Source: CAXMST01 sp963712765
Lineage (GTDB): Bacteria > Actinomycetota > Thermoleophilia > Solirubrobacterales > 70-9
Assembly: GCA_963712765.1 (NCBI GenBank)
Contig: CAVQIX010000006.1
Location: 124,001 to 188,000 of the forward strand
DNA: 64,000 nucleotides
Direction: 5' to 3'
The notes under the pieces are model-generated. The model was not told where the DNA came from. It saw only the letters and a program-made list of their open reading frames with translations, and searched no databases. This document shows, in pieces, positions 41,705 to 50,623 of the stretch; positions within the stretch are counted from its first letter, which is position 1; every line of letters begins with the position of its first letter. The position numbers and the translations under genes were made by a program.

Positions 41705-42754
41705 CTATTGCGGCGGCGCCAGGCGGCTGAGCGCCCGCCCCGCGGCCAAAGGCGCTGCGAAGAACAGCCGGTCCTGCTCGAGATCGCGGCCCATCGTCCG
41801 GCGTGGGAGGCCGCTGAGGGCGTAGGCACCGAGGTCGACGGGCTCGATCAGCGGCAGGTGACGATCCCCGCAGGCCTCGATCAGCGCGGCCCCCTCGCTA
41901 TCGCCGAGGTCATCCGGCCACAGTCCCTCCAGCCCCGCCGGCACAGCGACCCGCAGCTGCCCCAGCGCGAGCTCGAGGACCGAGCGTGTGTGGTGGCTGA
42001 GTCCCCGATGGCGCGGGCGCTCGTCTCCGCTCGACAGCCGCGGGGAGATCAGCGCCGGCAGCCCGAGCGCGAGCGCGGCGTGAGCCGAATCCAGTGCGGC
42101 GATGCCGCCGTTTCCGTACCGCGTTGCCGAGCCGAGGATGCCCGGCCCCGGACCGGTGATCACCGCGTCCCAACCGAGGCCGTCGGCGGCGGCCTGGAGA
42201 GCTCCGGGCATCGAGATCGCCTCGTGCTCACCACCGAAGGTCGGCGCGACGGTGATCGACTCCGCCACCAGGCCCCGCTCCCGAAGATCTTCCAGATCGC
42301 GGGACAGCGATCCGCTCAGTGCGGCACCGGCGCTCTGCACATAGCCGACGACCATCCCGTCCCGCTCCTGCGCCGCCGCCCAGGCCGCCGGAGCCAGATG
42401 GCCGTGCAGGGGCAGGATCGCGACCGGGATGCGACGCCGCGGCCTCGCCGGGGAATCGTCGGGAAGCTCGATCGGCTCGACGGCGTGCTGCAACGACGTG
42501 TAGTTCAGCTTCATCACGTGCGCGCCCTCAGGCACCCCGCCCCCCTCGAGGCCGCGGGTGAGGTTGACGTGCACGATGTCGAAGCCGCCGGAGCCGAGCC
42601 CGAGATCGAGCGCTGAGGTGTTGACGACCACCTCGTCACCCTCCCGGCAGGGACCGACCAGAGCCTCATCGACCCAGGCCCGGCGCCGCTGCCCCTCCAC
42701 CTCCACCTCGAGGGGGTTGGCGCAGCTCACGACTCCGCGCCGGAGCTTCAGCAC
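41705..42754 (-). CDS. DUF3866-family protein
   Basis: A 349-residue protein matching the actinobacterial DUF3866 family. It has a short beta-rich N-terminus (VVNTSALDLGLGSGGFDIVHVNL), then a domain with HGHLAPAAWAA, GYVQSAGAALSGSLSRDL, APTFGGEHEAI and GPGPGILGSATRYGNGG. The last two Gly-rich loops suggest a nucleotide or phosphosugar site, but function is unknown. The GTG at 42754 overlaps the last base of the M20 peptidase stop, so the pair is coupled. The ORF open to 43153 in this frame runs antiphase through that peptidase and is not used. Confidence 0.85.
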   Translation of the reverse strand: MLKLRRGVVSCANPLEVEVEGQRRRAWVDEALVGPCREGDEVVVNTSALDLGLGSGGFDIVHVNLTRGLEGGGVPEGAHVMKLNYTSLQHAVEPIELPDDSPARPRRRIPVAILPLHGHLAPAAWAAAQERDGMVVGYVQSAGAALSGSLSRDLEDLRERGLVAESITVAPTFGGEHEAISMPGALQAAADGLGWDAVITGPGPGILGSATRYGNGGIAALDSAHAALALGLPALISPRLSSGDERPRHRGLSHHTRSVLELALGQLRVAVPAGLEGLWPDDLGDSEGAALIEACGDRHLPLIEPVDLGAYALSGLPRRTMGRDLEQDRLFFAAPLAAGRALSRLAPPQ

Positions 42755-43881
42755 TACGACACCTCCGCGGTGACCTCGACCGCGGCCTGGCAGACGGCGA
42801 GCATCCGCTCGAGCTCGGCGACCGCGACGCTCTCGTCGGGAGTGTGGTTGGCCTCGGTGCCGTTGGCGAGAAGCAGCGCCTCGAACCCCTGCAGCTGGAG
42901 GGCGTTGGCGTCGCTGCCACCCCCGGTCGATCGCTCGATCGGCTCGATGCCGCAACGCTCGAGTGCCGCGCGCGCGGCGGCGAGAGCGGGAGACGACGGC
43001 TTGATCCGGTAGCCGCGGAACAGCTCGCTGATGTCGACGTCGACGTCGCAATGCCGCTCCCCGGCGGCCCACTGGCAGGCCTCGACCATCTCCATCATCA
43101 CCTGCTCCGCGCGCCCGTCCTCGACGCTGCGGCTTTCCGCGACCAGTTCGCATGCGCCCGCGACCACGTTTGGAGCGGTGCCGCCTGAGATGACGCCGAC
43201 GTTGGCCGTCGTCTCGGGGTCGAGGCGGCCCAGCTCCATGCTCGCGACGGCGGCGGACGCGGCCTCGATGGCGTTGCGGCCGGCCTCGGGGGCGATGCCT
43301 GCGTGTGACTCCACTCCGCGGAACTCGGCGATCAGCTTCTTGTAGGTGGGAGCGGCGATGATCACCTCGCCGATCGGTGTCGCGTGGTCGAGGACGAATC
43401 CGAAGTCGGAGCGGAGCGAGCCGACGTCGAACGCGTGGGCGCCGCGCAGGCCCTGCTCCTCGGCGGCCGTGAACAGCAGCTCGAGGCCGATCGGCGGCGC
43501 CTCGCCCTCGCAGTGGCGCGCTGCCATCTCGATCAGGACGGTCACAGCGGCCTTGTTGTCGGCGCCGAGGATCGTCTCGCCGGCGCTGCGCAGCACCCCG
43601 CCGCTCTCGATGACCGAGATCGGATCGCCGTGCGGGACCGTGTCCATGTGAGCGCAGAACATCACGAAGCCCGGCCCGCTGCCTGGGACCCGGCAGAGCA
43701 GGTTGCCGGCACCCGCCCGGGCCTCCTCCGCGCTGTCGTCCTCGCTCACATCGAGCCCCATCGCCGTGAGCTCTGCCTCAACGTCGTCGGCCACGGCGCG
43801 CTCGTCTCCGGTGATGCTCGGCGTCTCGCACAGCCGCACGAAGCGCTCGACCATCCGGCGGGAATCGACCTCCTCACTCAC
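42754..43881 (-). CDS. M20-family metallopeptidase (PepT-like)
   Basis: A 375-residue di-zinc peptidase. Metal and catalytic residues are seen in CAHMDTVPHG (His, Asp), GADNKAA (bridging Asp), AAEEQGLRG (Glu pair) and the late HTPDESV (His). The dimerisation domain lies at about residues 180-290. The set resembles tripeptidase T-like enzymes. GTG start at 43881 with TAGCCT seven bases upstream. Its -35 region overlaps the palindrome at 43913-43941, so the divergent TetR protein could also regulate it. Confidence 0.92.
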   Translation of the reverse strand: MSEEVDSRRMVERFVRLCETPSITGDERAVADDVEAELTAMGLDVSEDDSAEEARAGAGNLLCRVPGSGPGFVMFCAHMDTVPHGDPISVIESGGVLRSAGETILGADNKAAVTVLIEMAARHCEGEAPPIGLELLFTAAEEQGLRGAHAFDVGSLRSDFGFVLDHATPIGEVIIAAPTYKKLIAEFRGVESHAGIAPEAGRNAIEAASAAVASMELGRLDPETTANVGVISGGTAPNVVAGACELVAESRSVEDGRAEQVMMEMVEACQWAAGERHCDVDVDISELFRGYRIKPSSPALAAARAALERCGIEPIERSTGGGSDANALQLQGFEALLLANGTEANHTPDESVAVAELERMLAVCQAAVEVTAEVS

Positions 43882-43888
43882 GTGCGAG

Positions 43889-43894
43889 AGGCTA
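43889..43894 (-). promoter_or_regulatory. -10 hexamer of the M20 peptidase-DUF3866 operon
   Basis: TAGCCT seven bases before the GTG at 43881; leaderless arrangement. Confidence 0.5.
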
Positions 43895-43912
43895 CGGGTT
43901 GCGGCCCACCGT

Positions 43913-43941
43913 ATTTCGTGTCATAGTAGATGACACGAAAT
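43913..43941. promoter_or_regulatory. perfect palindromic operator, TetR-type
   Basis: Two perfect 12-base arms (ATTTCGTGTCAT and ATGACACGAAAT) around a five-base AGTAG centre. It is AT-rich in a GC-rich setting. The right arm includes the first two bases of the TetR gene start codon (43940), and the left arm covers the expected -35 region of the divergent M20 peptidase promoter. The likely ligand is the TetR protein encoded next to it, giving autorepression by direct block of transcription start. Confidence 0.85.
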
Positions 43942-44530
43942 GAGGGATGCCGCGACACGCAGCTACAGGATGGGAGAGCGGGCCTTCGCCGTGGAACGGA
44001 CCCGTAGGGGGATCCTCGATGCGGCGATCGAGCTCGGTGATCCGCGCCTCCCCATCTCAGCGATAGCCGAGCGGGCCGGTGTCTCGGAGCGCACGATCCT
44101 GCGCCATTTCGGAACCCGCAGCGGCCTTACCGCGGCGGCGATGGATCATGGCGCCGAGCTCGTCCGCAGCGAGCGTTTCGAGGTCGATCCCGGGGACCTC
44201 GACGCCGCGATCGACAACCTGGTCGGCCATTACGAGGACAGCGGCGACGGAGTCGTTTCGCGCCTCGGCGAGGAGGGACGAGATGAGGCGATCGACGCGA
44301 TCCTCGAGAACGGCCGCAGGATTCACCGCGAATGGGTCGAGGAGAAGCTCGGACCGTTGCTACCGCAGATGTCACGTGGCGATCGGCGGCGGCGGCTCGC
44401 CGGCCTCGTCGCCGTCTGCGACGTCTACACCTGGAAGCTTCTGCGGCGGGACATGGGTCTCGGTGTGGAGGAGACGAAGAGGGCCCTGGCCGAACTGATC
44501 GGTGCACTGACGACGAGGGAGACAAGATGA
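43940..44530 (+). CDS. TetR-family transcriptional regulator
   Basis: A 196-residue repressor. The helix-turn-helix is at about residues 35-60 (PISAIAERAGVSERTILRHFGTR), and the remaining helical domain binds an unknown ligand. The start ATG overlaps the palindromic operator, so mRNA is probably leaderless or nearly so. The stop overlaps the start of the downstream glycosyltransferase (ATGA at 44527-44530), so regulator and enzyme are made together. The ligand is probably a substrate of that enzyme (inference). Confidence 0.92.
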   Translation: MRDAATRSYRMGERAFAVERTRRGILDAAIELGDPRLPISAIAERAGVSERTILRHFGTRSGLTAAAMDHGAELVRSERFEVDPGDLDAAIDNLVGHYEDSGDGVVSRLGEEGRDEAIDAILENGRRIHREWVEEKLGPLLPQMSRGDRRRRLAGLVAVCDVYTWKLLRRDMGLGVEETKRALAELIGALTTRETR

Positions 44531-45807
44531 GCACGATTCACGCATTCACAACCCCGGCCCGCGGCCACATCTACCCGCTGACGCCCGTCCTCGGAGAGCT
44601 GAAGACCCGTGGGCATCGCGTTCGAGTCTGGACCCTCGCCTCAGAGCTCGACAGGCTGCGGGGCCTGGGGCTCGAGGCGGAGGCCATCGATCCCGCGATC
44701 GAGGCGCTCCCGATCAACGACTGGGAGGCAAAGAGCGAGAAGGCGGCCATCGAGAACACCTTCTCCCGCTTCCTCGCCCGCGCCCCGCACGAGATCGACG
44801 ACGTCCGTCGGGCGCTCGAGGACGAGCGGCCTGACCTGATCATCTCCGACATCAACAGCTGGGGCACGCCGGCGGCGGCCGAGGCTTCGGGGGTCCCGTG
44901 GGCGAGCTTCTCGCCCTTCTTCAGCTGGCTTCCCGCTCCCGGCGTCCCTGTATTCGGGCCCGGGATGAAGCCGATGGCGGGTCCAATCGGGCGGCTGCGC
45001 GACGGGGCGCTGAGCAGGCTGGTTGGGGCGATGCTGAATCGCGGCTTCCTCGGAGAACTCAACGACCTCCGCGGCTCGGCCGGGGCCGGGCCACTCGCGG
45101 AGATGTCGGAGCTGTGGACCCGTCCGCCGCTGCTCCTGTACATGACCGTCCGCCAACTCGAGTACCCGCGCCCCAGCTGGCCGGAGTCGTTCGAGTTCGT
45201 CGGTCCGCTGGCCTGGGAGCCGGCGTCCGAGCCGCCGGCCTGGCTCGAGTCGATCGATCGGCCGTTGGTACTGGTCACCGGATCGACCGAGTATCAGCAG
45301 GACGACCGCCTGATCTCGACCGCGCTCGATGCTCTCGCCGATGAGGACGTCGAGGTGGTCGCGACCGCCGCGAGCAACGACATGGCCCTCTTCTCCCCGC
45401 CTGCGAACGCCCGAGTGGAGAGCTTCGTGCCGCACGGTCCGATCCTCGCGCGGGCCGATTCGGTGATCTGCCATGGAGGCATGGGGATCACCCAGAAGGC
45501 GCTCGCTCGCGGCGTGCCCGTGTGCACGATCGGCTGGGGCCGAGATCAGCTCGAGAGCGGTCGGCGCGTCGAGTGCGCCGGGGCAGGGGCATTCCTGCCC
45601 CAGAAGAAGCTCGATGCCGAGTCGCTGCGCTCGACATGGAGCCGCGCCCGCGACAGCAGGGACGGCGCCCGCCGCATCGCCGCGGCGATAGCCGCCGCCC
45701 CGGGGGCGACCGGAGCGGCGGATCGGCTCGAGTTGATGATCGCCGGCGCGGCCGATTCGCTTGCCGCGGGGGTCGGCGGCGACGTCGCCTCAGCCGCGAC
45801 GCGATAG
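44527..45807 (+). CDS. GT1-family glycosyltransferase, macrolide-glycosyltransferase-like
   Basis: A 426-residue GT-B enzyme. N-terminal FTTPARGHIYPLTPVLGELKTRGH and C-terminal VTGSTEYQQDD, SFVPHGPILARADSVICHGGMG are typical of the MGT/UGT group, with the donor-binding HGG core; GRDQLESGRRVECAGAG matches the later donor loop. Family members inactivate macrolides or glycosylate hydrophobic metabolites. ATG overlaps the TetR stop, so expression should respond to the TetR ligand. The 16% identity-like impression with the gene at 31729 is by eye only; the two are clearly distinct. Confidence 0.87.
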   Translation: MSTIHAFTTPARGHIYPLTPVLGELKTRGHRVRVWTLASELDRLRGLGLEAEAIDPAIEALPINDWEAKSEKAAIENTFSRFLARAPHEIDDVRRALEDERPDLIISDINSWGTPAAAEASGVPWASFSPFFSWLPAPGVPVFGPGMKPMAGPIGRLRDGALSRLVGAMLNRGFLGELNDLRGSAGAGPLAEMSELWTRPPLLLYMTVRQLEYPRPSWPESFEFVGPLAWEPASEPPAWLESIDRPLVLVTGSTEYQQDDRLISTALDALADEDVEVVATAASNDMALFSPPANARVESFVPHGPILARADSVICHGGMGITQKALARGVPVCTIGWGRDQLESGRRVECAGAGAFLPQKKLDAESLRSTWSRARDSRDGARRIAAAIAAAPGATGAADRLELMIAGAADSLAAGVGGDVASAATR

Positions 45808-45831
45808 CCCGCGCCCGAGTCCGTTGGCGGC

Positions 45832-47532
45832 TCAGGCGCCGCGGCTGACGCCGATGCCGGCGTCAGCGGCTAGGCCGGGCTCTGCTTCGGGCTCGGAGGC
45901 CTCGGGCGTGGGCCGCGATCTGGCGCGCTCGACCGCCGCGCCGACGAACTCACGGAACAGCGGCTCGGGCTCGGTCGGGCGCGAATTGAACTCGGGGTGG
46001 AACTGAGAGGCGATGAAGAAGGGATGCTCGGGCAGCTCGACGATCTCGACCAGGCGCTCGTCGGGGGAGGTCCCCGACATCACCATGCCCTCGTCCTCGA
46101 GCCGGCGCCGGAGCATGATGCTCACCTCGTAGCGATGGCGGTGGCGCTTGTAGATGACGGCCTCGTCGCCGAATATCTCACGGGCTCTGGTGCCCTCGTG
46201 GAGCTTCACCGGGTCGGCCCCCAGCCGCATCGTGCCTCCGAGATCGGAGACCTCCTTCTGCTCGGGCAGCAGATCGACGACGGGGAAGGGCGTCTCGGGA
46301 TCGAATTCGGCCGAGTTGGCCCCTTCCATCCCGGCCACGTGTCGGGCGAACTCAACGACCGCCATCTGCATTCCGAGACAGATCCCGAGGAACGGAACTT
46401 CGTTCTCCCTCGCGAAGCGGCAGGCCGCGACCTTGCCCTCGATCCCGCGCTCGCCGAAGCCGCCCGGGATCAGGACGCCGTCGGCGCTGTCGAGCACCTC
46501 GGGGTCAAGCTCCTCGGAGCTGACCAGATCCACCTCGACGTTGACCCCGTGGTGGTAGCCGCCGTGCTTCAGTGCCTCGATCACAGATTTGTAGGCGTCC
46601 TCGAGTTGGACGTACTTGCCGACCAGGGCGATCCGGACCGTAGCCTCGGCGGCGTCGGCGCGCTGGCAGAGGTTCTCCCAGTCGGCCAGGTCGGGTGGCG
46701 GGGCCTCGATATCGAAATGGTCGAGGACGAGATCGTCCATCCCCTCGGCGCGGAACACGAGCGGCACCTTGTAGGTGTTGTCGACATCGCGGGCGGAGAT
46801 GACCGCCTCCTCCGGAATCGACCCGAAGAGCGCGATCTTGCGCCGGATCTCACGGTCGAGCCCCGATTCCGAGCGGCAGATCACCGCGTGCGGCTGGATC
46901 CCGATCCGGCGCAGCTCATTCACCGAGTGCTGGGTCGGCTTCGTCTTCAGCTCGCCGGCGTGGCCGACGTAGGGCACGAGCGTCAGGTGCAGGAACATGC
47001 AGCGCTTCGCACCGAGGTCTGTGTAGAGCTGGCGGATTGCCTCCAGGAACGGCAGCGACTCGATGTCACCGACGGTGCCGCCGATCTCGGTAATCACGAA
47101 ATCGACCGATTGGGCCTCGGCGACGATCAGGATCTTCTGCTTGATCTCATCGGTGATGTGCGGGATCACCTGGACGGTGCCACCGAGGTAATCGCCTCGC
47201 CGCTCCTTCTTGATGACGCTGTCATAGATCGCGCCCGCGGTCACGTTCGAGGCTCGCGAGGCGTTCTCGCCGGTGTAGCGCTCGTAGTGGCCGAGGTCGA
47301 GGTCGGCCTCGGCGCCGTCCTCGGTCACGAAGACCTCACCGTGCTGGAACGGACTCATCGTCCCCGGATCGACGTTGATGTAGGGATCGAACTTCTGAAG
47401 CTGGACCCGGAAGCCACGGCTGACCAGCAGGCGCCCGATCGAGGCCGCGGCGATGCCCTTCCCGAGGGCCGAGACGACGCCTCCGGTCACGAAGATGAAG
47501 CGGGTCTCTCCAGCGGGCGTCCGAGAACTCAT
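45832..47532 (-). CDS. pyrG: CTP synthase
   Basis: A 566-residue enzyme that aminates UTP to CTP using glutamine. The N-terminal synthase domain starts FIFVTGGVVSALGKG, with DPYINVDPGTMSPFQHGE. The C-terminal glutaminase has Cys in FLGICLGMQ and the His/Glu pair in SQFHPEFNSRP. The last 35 residues are low complexity. Start ATG 47532, with TACACT 11 bases upstream. It is the last gene of the long minus-strand series. Confidence 0.98.
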   Translation of the reverse strand: MSSRTPAGETRFIFVTGGVVSALGKGIAAASIGRLLVSRGFRVQLQKFDPYINVDPGTMSPFQHGEVFVTEDGAEADLDLGHYERYTGENASRASNVTAGAIYDSVIKKERRGDYLGGTVQVIPHITDEIKQKILIVAEAQSVDFVITEIGGTVGDIESLPFLEAIRQLYTDLGAKRCMFLHLTLVPYVGHAGELKTKPTQHSVNELRRIGIQPHAVICRSESGLDREIRRKIALFGSIPEEAVISARDVDNTYKVPLVFRAEGMDDLVLDHFDIEAPPPDLADWENLCQRADAAEATVRIALVGKYVQLEDAYKSVIEALKHGGYHHGVNVEVDLVSSEELDPEVLDSADGVLIPGGFGERGIEGKVAACRFARENEVPFLGICLGMQMAVVEFARHVAGMEGANSAEFDPETPFPVVDLLPEQKEVSDLGGTMRLGADPVKLHEGTRAREIFGDEAVIYKRHRHRYEVSIMLRRRLEDEGMVMSGTSPDERLVEIVELPEHPFFIASQFHPEFNSRPTEPEPLFREFVGAAVERARSRPTPEASEPEAEPGLAADAGIGVSRGA

Positions 47533-47543
47533 GAAGTGGTGCG

Positions 47544-47549
47544 AGTGTA
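47544..47549 (-). promoter_or_regulatory. -10 hexamer of pyrG
   Basis: TACACT 11 bases before the pyrG ATG. Transcription would start about four bases before the start codon, leaving almost no leader. Confidence 0.35.
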
Positions 47550-47626
47550 GAGAGCGCTCGGGCGGAAGGCGGCCGCTCCGGTGGGCGGCTCCGACCGGAA
47601 GCCGCGATTTGCGGGAAGGACGGCGC

Positions 47627-48469
47627 TCAGCGCGGGAGCCGGCCGAGGCGATCGAGCCATCGCAGTCCCGGTAGCCGCTCGATCGCGGACGAGATCGAGC
47701 GGAACTCGCCGTAGACGGTGAGAGCGGCGACGACCGCGAGCGCGATCAGCCGAGCATCGTCGCCGAGGGTGACGATCAGCGCCACGGCGCCGACGGCGCC
47801 GATCAGGTTCGCCCCCGCATCCCCGAGCATTGCTCGCTCGCGCAGGGTCAGGGCCGCGCCGACCAACATCGGTCCGATGAAGATGCCTAAGAGCTCGAGC
47901 GGGAACAGGGTCCAGGCGCCGAGGCAGAGGCCTGCGAGGAGCAGGACCGCGGCCTTCTCGACCCTCCCCGGCCGCAGGTCGAGGAGGTTGAAGAGGTTGG
48001 TGGCGAGCAACAGGAGCAACAGGTCGGCGATGTAGTCGAAATCCTCCTTACCCCGCCCGGAGACGGCGAACGCGGCCAGACCGAACGCCGCGACGGCCTT
48101 GATCGCGCCGGTCGACAGCCGCCCGCCCACCGCCGCGGCGGCGTGTCCGCGCCAGCCCCGCGGCGTGTCCCCCTCGGCGCCCCGCCCGAGCATGTCGTCG
48201 AGCAGTCCGAGGAGGGCGACGCCGATGATGAAGCCGAACCAACGCCTCAGCTCCGGCTCGAGCAGGTCGAGGTCGGCCCGGTCGTCGAGCACCGCGAGCG
48301 GCGCGAGAGCGACCAGCGAGACCGAGACCAGGAGCGCGCCCAGCGGGAAGGCGAGCTTGCGGCCACGCCAGTTCTCCCGCAGGAGTCCGCTGCCGACCAT
48401 GTCGGCGCACCAGCGCGGCAGCAGCAGCAGCGCCAGCGCGAGCGAGAGTGCCAGCCCCGCCATGGTCAT
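47627..48469 (-). CDS. MraY/WecA-type glycosyltransferase family 4 membrane protein
   Basis: A 280-residue protein with about nine membrane helices, related to polyprenyl-phosphate N-acetylhexosamine-1-phosphate transferases. Recognisable motifs are LGLLDDMLG (the DDxx metal site), NLFNLLDLRPGR (catalytic Asp region) and MLGDAGANLIG. It is shorter than MraY (about 360), lacking some N-terminal helices, so its reaction may differ or be lost. In transcription order it directly follows steB (7 bases). Start ATG 48469 or 48463. Confidence 0.82.
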   Translation of the reverse strand: MTMAGLALSLALALLLLPRWCADMVGSGLLRENWRGRKLAFPLGALLVSVSLVALAPLAVLDDRADLDLLEPELRRWFGFIIGVALLGLLDDMLGRGAEGDTPRGWRGHAAAAVGGRLSTGAIKAVAAFGLAAFAVSGRGKEDFDYIADLLLLLLATNLFNLLDLRPGRVEKAAVLLLAGLCLGAWTLFPLELLGIFIGPMLVGAALTLRERAMLGDAGANLIGAVGAVALIVTLGDDARLIALAVVAALTVYGEFRSISSAIERLPGLRWLDRLGRLPR

Positions 48470-48476
48470 GGCGGGG

Positions 48477-49346
48477 TCATGGTTGGGCGGCGGGGCTGAT
48501 CAGCTCCGGCAGGAAGTTGTCGGCGTCCTCGCGGACCCCGTAGTCGCCCTCCGCTCCCAATAGCGAGAAGACGAGGGCGACCTTGCCCGCGGTGAGATCG
48601 ACGTGGTCGACGGTCGCGATGCCGGCGGCGCTGATCGGGTCCAGCGAGACCGGGTCCTCACCGGTGCCCGCAGCGCCCGCAGCGCCCGCAGCGTCCTGGC
48701 GCACGCCCTCGTACAACCCGGAGAGGAACGCGTCGTTGGTCGTCTTCTCCTCGCCCTCGATCTCTGGTGTTTCGCCCGGGAGCAGAACGATCCGGTCGAC
48801 GTCCTGCAGCGAGCCGCTGAAGTTGGCGAACAACGAGCCACGCAGGCCCGCGATCAGATCCGAGCCGCCGGCGAGGCCCGCCCCAACGCTGCGCCCGAGG
48901 GCCGTCACGCGCTCAGTCCCGCCGCGGCCGGAGCTGAATCGCGGTGGGGCCTGCTCGAGCAGCGACTCGATCCTGGCGGGCTGCGAGAGCGATGCGACCG
49001 CACCGACGGTTCCGCCCGAGGGCTCGATCGCCGCCTCGACCTCGGCGGCGGTCTCCGCCGGCAGACGCCCGATACCGATCAGCGCGATCGAGGATCCGGT
49101 CAGCCGGCCGTTGACCAGCGCTGGATAGATCGTCGTCGCGGCCTGACGCTCGCGGTCGAGCTCGGTCTGGAGTTCGTCGACCCGGGCCTCGGCGTCGTCG
49201 AGGTCGCTACGGAGGCTCGCCTCGAGCTCCTCGGAGGTGGTCGAGACGACATCACCGGCGATCCCGATCCCGATCAGGATCCCGACCGCGAGGGCGAGAA
49301 AGACCGCGGCCAGGGAGGCCGCGTGATACCGACTGCTGTAGCCCAT
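48477..49346 (-). CDS. steB: SteB/MctB-like membrane protein (DUF3186)
   Basis: A 289-residue protein with one N-terminal membrane helix (about residues 9-30), a coiled coil (about 38-68, SEELEASLRSDLDDAEARVDELQ pattern in part) and an extracytoplasmic domain. This matches the family named MctB copper transporter in mycobacteria and SteB in corynebacteria, where it acts with SteA in cell separation. The steA gene is directly upstream here, which favours the division role. An AAG repeat in the protein comes from a 9-base tandem repeat. Confidence 0.85.
   Translation of the reverse strand: MGYSSRYHAASLAAVFLALAVGILIGIGIAGDVVSTTSEELEASLRSDLDDAEARVDELQTELDRERQAATTIYPALVNGRLTGSSIALIGIGRLPAETAAEVEAAIEPSGGTVGAVASLSQPARIESLLEQAPPRFSSGRGGTERVTALGRSVGAGLAGGSDLIAGLRGSLFANFSGSLQDVDRIVLLPGETPEIEGEEKTTNDAFLSGLYEGVRQDAAGAAGAAGTGEDPVSLDPISAAGIATVDHVDLTAGKVALVFSLLGAEGDYGVREDADNFLPELISPAAQP
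48666..48692. repeat. three perfect 9-base tandem repeats in steB
   Basis: GCCCGCAGC occurs three times without interruption. On the coding strand it adds Ala-Ala-Gly units. Copy-number change would keep the frame. Confidence 0.9.
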
Positions 49347-49383
49347 CGCCCCTGAAGCCTGCCAGTCGCGGACGCCGAGGGCC

Positions 49384-50574
49384 CTACAGCCCGAGCAGGT
49401 CGCGGATCTTCAACCAGAGCAGCTCGGTCACGTTGTCCAGCGCCGGAGAGGCGACGACGACGATCACGAGCAGGATCACGAAGGCGCCGAGGAACATGGC
49501 CGCCCCGGCGAGACCCATCCCCGGCTGATAGAGACGGCTCACTCCCTTGGCGTCGACCAGCGTCTCGCCGACGCGGAGACGGGTCAGGAACGTCGATGAC
49601 ATCCCGGATCGGTTCTTGTCGAGGAACTCCGTCAGGTTGAAATGGGCGCCCACGGTGACGATCAGGCTCGCGCCGCGTTCGTGCGCGAGCAGCATCGCGA
49701 CGTCCTGGCTCGTCCCGGATGCGGGGACGATCACGTGGGCGAGGCCGAGGTCGCGCAGCCGGTCGCAGCCGGGCGCGCGGCCGTCGGGATAGGCGTGGAC
49801 GACGAGCTCGGCGTCGGTCGCGAGCGCACTGTCGGTCGCCGAGTCCATGTCACCGAGAATCATGTCCGGCCTGAACCCGGCCTCGAGCACGGCATCGGCG
49901 CCGCCGTCGACCGCCACGATCAGGGGACGGACGTCGCGGATGTAGGCCCCGAGGGCTGCGAGATCCTCCCTGTAGTCGGGGCCCCTGACGACGATCAGGG
50001 TATGGCGTCCGCGGAAGTCGCTCTCGACCGGCGGGAAGTCGATGTCACCCGAGAGCAGCTCGCTCTCTTCGCGAACGTGCTCGATCGTGTTGGTCGCGAA
50101 TGCCGCCAGCGCCTCGTCGATCCGCTCGCGCTGCTCGGCAAGGCGCTCGGCGGTCTCATCCTCGGTCAACCGCTCCCCTTCGATCACCCGCCCGCCCGCA
50201 TGCAACTCCGCCCCCTCGATCTCGACCTCGTCTCCACTCGAGAGCTCGTCGAACAGGTCGGTCCCCGGGAAGTCGATCAGCGGTACACCGGCACGCGAGA
50301 GAAGCATCGGGCCGACGTTGGGGTACCGCCCGGTCGAGCTCGTCGCGTTGTTGAGCACCGCCGCCACCCCGGCGGAGGCGAGATCCTCCGACGCGATCCG
50401 ATCGAGATCGGCGTGGTCGACGACCGCTATCTCTCCCTCGCGCAGCTTCTTGACCAGGTCCTTGGTTCGCTTCCCCAGGCGGACCCTCCCCCGGACCGCA
50501 GATTCCGTCCGGGCTCCGGGCTCCGGCGAATCCCTCCCCGGGAGCCACCGGCGCGATGAGGCGCGCGCTTCCAC
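49384..50574 (-). CDS. steA: SteA-like cytokinetic ring protein
   Basis: A 396-residue protein. The middle (about residues 190-330) has a thiamin-pyrophosphokinase-like fold: RPLIVAVDGGADAVLEAGFRPDMILGDMDS and GTSQDVAMLLAHE. One C-terminal membrane helix follows (GAAMFLGAFVILLVIVVV, about 355-375). This is the domain order of SteA, which with SteB localises to the septum in corynebacteria. The start is uncertain: GTG at 50574 is the only in-frame candidate close to the conserved KRTKDLVKKL region; the frame is open to 50670 but overlaps recN. Confidence 0.85.
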   Translation of the reverse strand: MEARASSRRWLPGRDSPEPGARTESAVRGRVRLGKRTKDLVKKLREGEIAVVDHADLDRIASEDLASAGVAAVLNNATSSTGRYPNVGPMLLSRAGVPLIDFPGTDLFDELSSGDEVEIEGAELHAGGRVIEGERLTEDETAERLAEQRERIDEALAAFATNTIEHVREESELLSGDIDFPPVESDFRGRHTLIVVRGPDYREDLAALGAYIRDVRPLIVAVDGGADAVLEAGFRPDMILGDMDSATDSALATDAELVVHAYPDGRAPGCDRLRDLGLAHVIVPASGTSQDVAMLLAHERGASLIVTVGAHFNLTEFLDKNRSGMSSTFLTRLRVGETLVDAKGVSRLYQPGMGLAGAAMFLGAFVILLVIVVVASPALDNVTELLWLKIRDLLGL

Positions 50575-50623
50575 CCGGTTGATTATGACCCTGTGGGGAC
50601 GGGAGCGCCAGCGCTCGCCGGCC

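Noticed and set aside
45997..47550. Plus-strand open frame of 517 codons
   Set aside because: It is an antiphase shadow of pyrG; the product is rich in Arg, Asp, Val and Leu repeats without any domain.
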